Positions 61,739 to 64,000 of a stretch of 64,000 nucleotides of DNA are shown here, in pieces. Positions within the stretch are counted from its first letter, which is position 1, and each line of letters starts with the position of its first letter. Source of the stretch: Bacteroidota bacterium (GTDB lineage Bacteria; Bacteroidota; Bacteroidia; Flavobacteriales; Flavobacteriaceae). Below the pieces are notes generated by a model. It was given only the letters and a program-made list of their open reading frames with translations. It had not been told where the DNA came from and searched no databases. Made by a program: the position numbers and the translations under genes. The stretch is taken from the NCBI GenBank assembly GCA_024279425.1, contig JAJRRO010000116.1, positions 124,001-188,000 on the forward strand. The letters are read 5' to 3'.

Positions 61739-61831
61739 GGTAATTTTAAAGAGGGGATTAACCTGAAAATACACACTAATTACACCAAGTTTTACACCAT
61801 GGTCAAGGAAGATATGAAGGCTACCGAATAA
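61739..61831 (+). pseudogene. duplicated 3' end of the degenerate OmpA-like gene
   Basis: It reads GNFKEGINLKIHTNYTKFYT then MVKEDMKATE and a stop. It matches the last 31 codons of the gene at 59206-59982 with only a few changes at DNA and protein level. An ATG at 61721 could open a 36-codon frame, but nothing else of the gene is present. Confidence 0.8.
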
Positions 61832-61915
61832 AATCATGGGTTCTTAAAAGTCAAAATACTTTTTCAAAAATTCCTGCGTTACTATAGGCATAAACCAACA
61901 AAAAAGACCAAGAGC

Positions 61916-62434
61916 ATGAGTGGGGAGCAGATTTTTCAATTATTTGCCTATTTATTACCTGCAGTAGTTACTGGAGCAGTAGCCTTTTACTTCTTTAGAT
62001 TACATACCAATAATGAAGAAGGTAGAAGGCGTTATCTTCTGCATAAGGATTACCAACAAAATACACTTCCCATTCGATTACAAGCCTATGAAAGAATGGC
62101 CTTGTTGTTAGAGCGTATTTCGATACCAAGTTTGGTGGTTCGTGTTGCCCCAAAATCGACAAATAAGAATGAGTATGAAAACTTGTTGATCAAAACCATC
62201 GAAAAAGAGTTTGAACATAACCTGTCGCAACAGATTTATTTATCCGACGATTGCTGGAATATTATTAAAGCGGCTAAAAGTGCAACCGTTCGAATGATTC
62301 GTAAAGCCGCTATGAGTGAAACGGATTCGGCGGACAAACTCCGCGAAGATATTTTGAACCAAACTATGGATAGACAGTCGCCATCTGCAACTGCTCTATC
62401 GTTTGTGAAAAAAGAAATTGGGGGGCTTTGGTAG
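61916..62434 (+). CDS. membrane-anchored hypothetical protein
   Basis: This 172-residue protein has one membrane helix (about 8-28, LFAYLLPAVVTGAVAFYFF) followed by a basic, helical cytoplasmic part: YQQNTLPIRLQAYERMALLL, SQQIYLSDDCWNIIKAAKSA and ALSFVKKEIGGLW at the end. The arrangement looks like a conserved Flavobacteriia protein with a short N-terminal anchor, but I do not recognise a function. It lies just outside the mobile-element remnants and seems to be part of the original chromosome. Confidence 0.7.
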   Translation: MSGEQIFQLFAYLLPAVVTGAVAFYFFRLHTNNEEGRRRYLLHKDYQQNTLPIRLQAYERMALLLERISIPSLVVRVAPKSTNKNEYENLLIKTIEKEFEHNLSQQIYLSDDCWNIIKAAKSATVRMIRKAAMSETDSADKLREDILNQTMDRQSPSATALSFVKKEIGGLW

Positions 62435-62532
62435 TTAACCTTAGTCTTTGATAAACTACTGCTGCATTAGCTTTTGTATTGTACGTAGCCCTACTGTACT
62501 AAAACCGGCCTAGTTGAGCTATTTTCGCTGAC

Positions 62533-62580
62533 CTTTCGACTGCCTACCCATCCGAAAGGCAGGCGCTCAAGGAGACAAAA
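62533..62580. repeat. composite intergenic repeat with a nested hairpin
   Basis: CTTTCGACTG (62533-62542) and CGCTCAAGG (62564-62572) are the two halves of a common Bacteroidota element (CTTTCGACTGCGCTCAAGG). They are split here by a 21-base segment carrying CTGCCT / AGGCAG arms, itself a known type of hairpin repeat. Confidence 0.5.
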
Positions 62581-62637
62581 ACTATTGTTTTCACTCCTTT
62601 CAAATATAATTTGGACATAATTGAAACAATGTCAATA

Positions 62638-63549
62638 TTAGTCCTGGGTTATTTCCAATTGTGAAGTTTCGGTATTCTTATACTTTGCAAAGTTAAATCC
62701 ACTTTCCCACCAAGCCGTCATTTTCTCCTTATTGAAAATCAATGAATTTGTGGTCAATACTACCGGGGTGTAGTAAAAATTGATTATGGCATCATTATGC
62801 TTGGCCACATATTTTCCTATCCTGATATTCTGATGTTCGATCCTATCCAACATAAATGCAAACATGGAGGTCATTAGGGCAAACGCATTCTTTGAAGGCA
62901 TCCGATTAAATAGTGTGGTTTCGGTCTGTAAAATAACAGCATCAATTTCAGTAGCCCCCCTTTTTATGGCTTCCTCAATGGGCACCATATTTCCAAGTCC
63001 GCCATCGGCATATTCACAACCATCCTTTCGCACCAAGCTCATGAACGGAGTATAGTTACATGAAATCCATATCCATTCACAGAATTCCTCATAGGTACAA
63101 TCATTTATGCTTTTGTATTCCACCTGATTCAGTGAAAGATTGGAGACCGTGACCACGATTTCCTTAGATCCTTTTTTAAGGGTTTCAAACTCTTCAACCG
63201 ACAAGGTGTTCTTTATTAATTGTAGAAGATTATGGCTTTCCCCAAACGTCTTACTCCCTCTATAAAAATTCTTAAGCACGTTCCAGTGGTCAATCGCAAT
63301 ATTCTCAACACCATACTTTTTTTGAATGATAAAAGGGCAGTTACTGAAAATACTTTCTTGGTTCACGGAAGTAAAGATCTCTTTGATTTTTTCGATTTTT
63401 TGTAGGGCCAAATGAGAAATGAGTAAACTTCCAGTAGATGTTCCCAAAAATAAATCGTATTTGTAGTTGAGCTCTTGCATTAGGTATTGTGCAACACCAC
63501 CAGCAAATGCTCCTTTACTACCACCACCCGATATGACCATTGCTCTCAT
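62638..63549 (-). CDS. patatin-like phospholipase
   Basis: This 303-residue protein has the oxyanion loop SGGGSKGAFAGG (residues 7-18), the nucleophile elbow GTSTG with Ser38, and the catalytic Asp in YADGGLGNMVPIEEA. It is a cytoplasmic-type patatin without a signal peptide. It hydrolyses acyl esters of lipids; the role may be membrane turnover. Its ATG overlaps the stop of the preceding aminopeptidase gene by one base (TAATG), so the two are translationally coupled. Confidence 0.92.
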   Translation of the reverse strand: MRAMVISGGGSKGAFAGGVAQYLMQELNYKYDLFLGTSTGSLLISHLALQKIEKIKEIFTSVNQESIFSNCPFIIQKKYGVENIAIDHWNVLKNFYRGSKTFGESHNLLQLIKNTLSVEEFETLKKGSKEIVVTVSNLSLNQVEYKSINDCTYEEFCEWIWISCNYTPFMSLVRKDGCEYADGGLGNMVPIEEAIKRGATEIDAVILQTETTLFNRMPSKNAFALMTSMFAFMLDRIEHQNIRIGKYVAKHNDAIINFYYTPVVLTTNSLIFNKEKMTAWWESGFNFAKYKNTETSQLEITQD

Positions 63550-64000
63550 TACTCTTGTAATTTACTGTTTATATAACGAAGCTCTTCCCCTTTTAGTCCT
63601 TTCGAAAGGGCCATCACCCGTTTTTTTTGTTTGTCGTCTTTCAGAAGTTCATCCAACAAAGTTCTTGCAAATTTGCGAAATTGCCATGAATGGTGAACGC
63701 TTGCCTGCAACAAATCCAAAATATTTTTATCTGAAAGTTTAAAGACCTCCCCTATTAATCCAAAGGCACCTTGACGAATCTCCATCGCATGTTCCGGTGA
63801 CGTATAATCGAACAACTCTGAAATATAGTCTTCACGTAATTCATCAGTGCCATATTCCTTGGTCAACACAGCGAACAACAACCAGAGTAAGCGTACATTT
63901 TTATTGGGCAGGCCACATATACCCCTTGTCCGCTCCAAATAGATTGCCCTTTCCTGGGGAAAGGAAATCCAAAGCCGATACAGCGCACTTTCGATGGTCA
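63549..64000 (-). CDS. M1 family aminopeptidase, 3' end (partial)
   Basis: The minus-strand frame is open to the window edge and reads IESALYRLWISFPQERAIYL, GICGLPNKNVRLLWLLFAVL, TKEYGTDELREDYISELFDY and YINSKLQE at the stop. This is the helical C-terminal domain of the large Bacteroidota M1 aminopeptidases. The catalytic HExxH part lies outside the window. It is followed at once by the patatin gene. Confidence 0.75.
   Translation of the reverse strand, partial: TIESALYRLWISFPQERAIYLERTRGICGLPNKNVRLLWLLFAVLTKEYGTDELREDYISELFDYTSPEHAMEIRQGAFGLIGEVFKLSDKNILDLLQASVHHSWQFRKFARTLLDELLKDDKQKKRVMALSKGLKGEELRYINSKLQE

Noticed and set aside
1-64000. CRISPR array, prophage or polysaccharide-utilisation locus
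   Set aside because: No regularly spaced repeats, cas genes, phage structural genes or SusC/SusD pair were seen; the GH16 gene stands alone.

Overview
The window looks like chromosomal DNA of a marine-type Flavobacteriaceae (Bacteroidota). The evidence is a low GC content, many genes preceded by the Bacteroidota -7 element TAnnTTTG rather than a strong Shine-Dalgarno, many lipoproteins, and lineage-typical families (DUF6090, DUF4139/MuiA, DUF1080, SLC12-type permease, fused E1 alpha/beta dehydrogenase, MutS2 without an Smr domain). No rRNA, tRNA, CRISPR array or intact prophage was seen. The genus cannot be fixed by eye.

Layout. 1-7260: end of a D-aminoacylase-type amidohydrolase, a secreted metallophosphatase, two lipoproteins on the minus strand, mutS2, then a gene-free stretch ending in a LuxR-type HTH remnant. 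7.3-12 kb: DCC thiol oxidoreductase, a MuiA-like protein carrying an inserted SusC-type plug domain, a YbdG-type mechanosensitive channel, a lipocalin-like lipoprotein and a GIY-YIG remnant. 12.2-26 kb: housekeeping and metabolic genes (DAACS symporter, aroC, YdiJ-type FAD/Fe-S dehydrogenase, TlpA-like lipoprotein, LVIVD lipoprotein, rhomboid, LpxL-like acyltransferase, sterol desaturase family, EEP nuclease, glmM). 26.2-31.4 kb: ACP phosphodiesterase, then a replaced segment. A gamma-glutamyltransferase is cut after about 175 codons, followed by a DUF6090 gene and an HNH gene with related noncoding blocks, and then an SDR gene cut after 49 codons. Beyond it lies a DUF1080 / Gfo-Idh-MocA operon. 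31.6-35 kb: an SLC12-type cation-chloride cotransporter converges with a prokaryotic glutamate-receptor-like K+ channel.

35-37.8 kb is a divergent repressor locus: an XRE-S24 (LexA-like) regulator faces a 61-codon ORF ending in the sliding-clamp motif QLSLF and a C-terminally short TIGR03915 repair-family gene, with a cluster of palindromes between them. A third, clearly broken gene follows in the opposite direction. I read this as a decaying SOS-like repair locus, although the small ORF could be functional. 37.8-46.9 kb: uvrA, a LOG-family gene, an M1-peptidase-like protein that has lost HExxH and is fused to a probable beta-barrel, and a fused 2-oxoacid dehydrogenase E1. 46.9-59 kb: a wrecked M16 peptidase gene, DoxX, holA, a stand-alone HsdR-N nuclease domain, GT2, OmpA lipoprotein, Sua5/YciO, GH16, UvrD, DsrE, an M20 hydrolase and an FMN glutamate-synthase-like protein.

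59.2-61.9 kb is a scrapyard between two copies of the 3' end of an OmpA-like gene. It holds a RAYT transposase fragment with REP-like palindromes, an intact YefM-YoeB toxin-antitoxin pair with a well-formed operator, a tyrosine-recombinase tail, and an XRE / IS3 chimera. The window ends with a membrane-anchored hypothetical, a patatin-like lipase and the 3' end of an M1 aminopeptidase.

A recurring theme is gene decay. At least nine truncated or frameshifted genes are visible, most too broken to appear as ordinary ORFs. The most distinctive intact genes are the GluR0-like channel, the MuiA/plug fusion and the pseudo-M1/barrel protein. All assignments come from reading motifs by eye; no database search was run.
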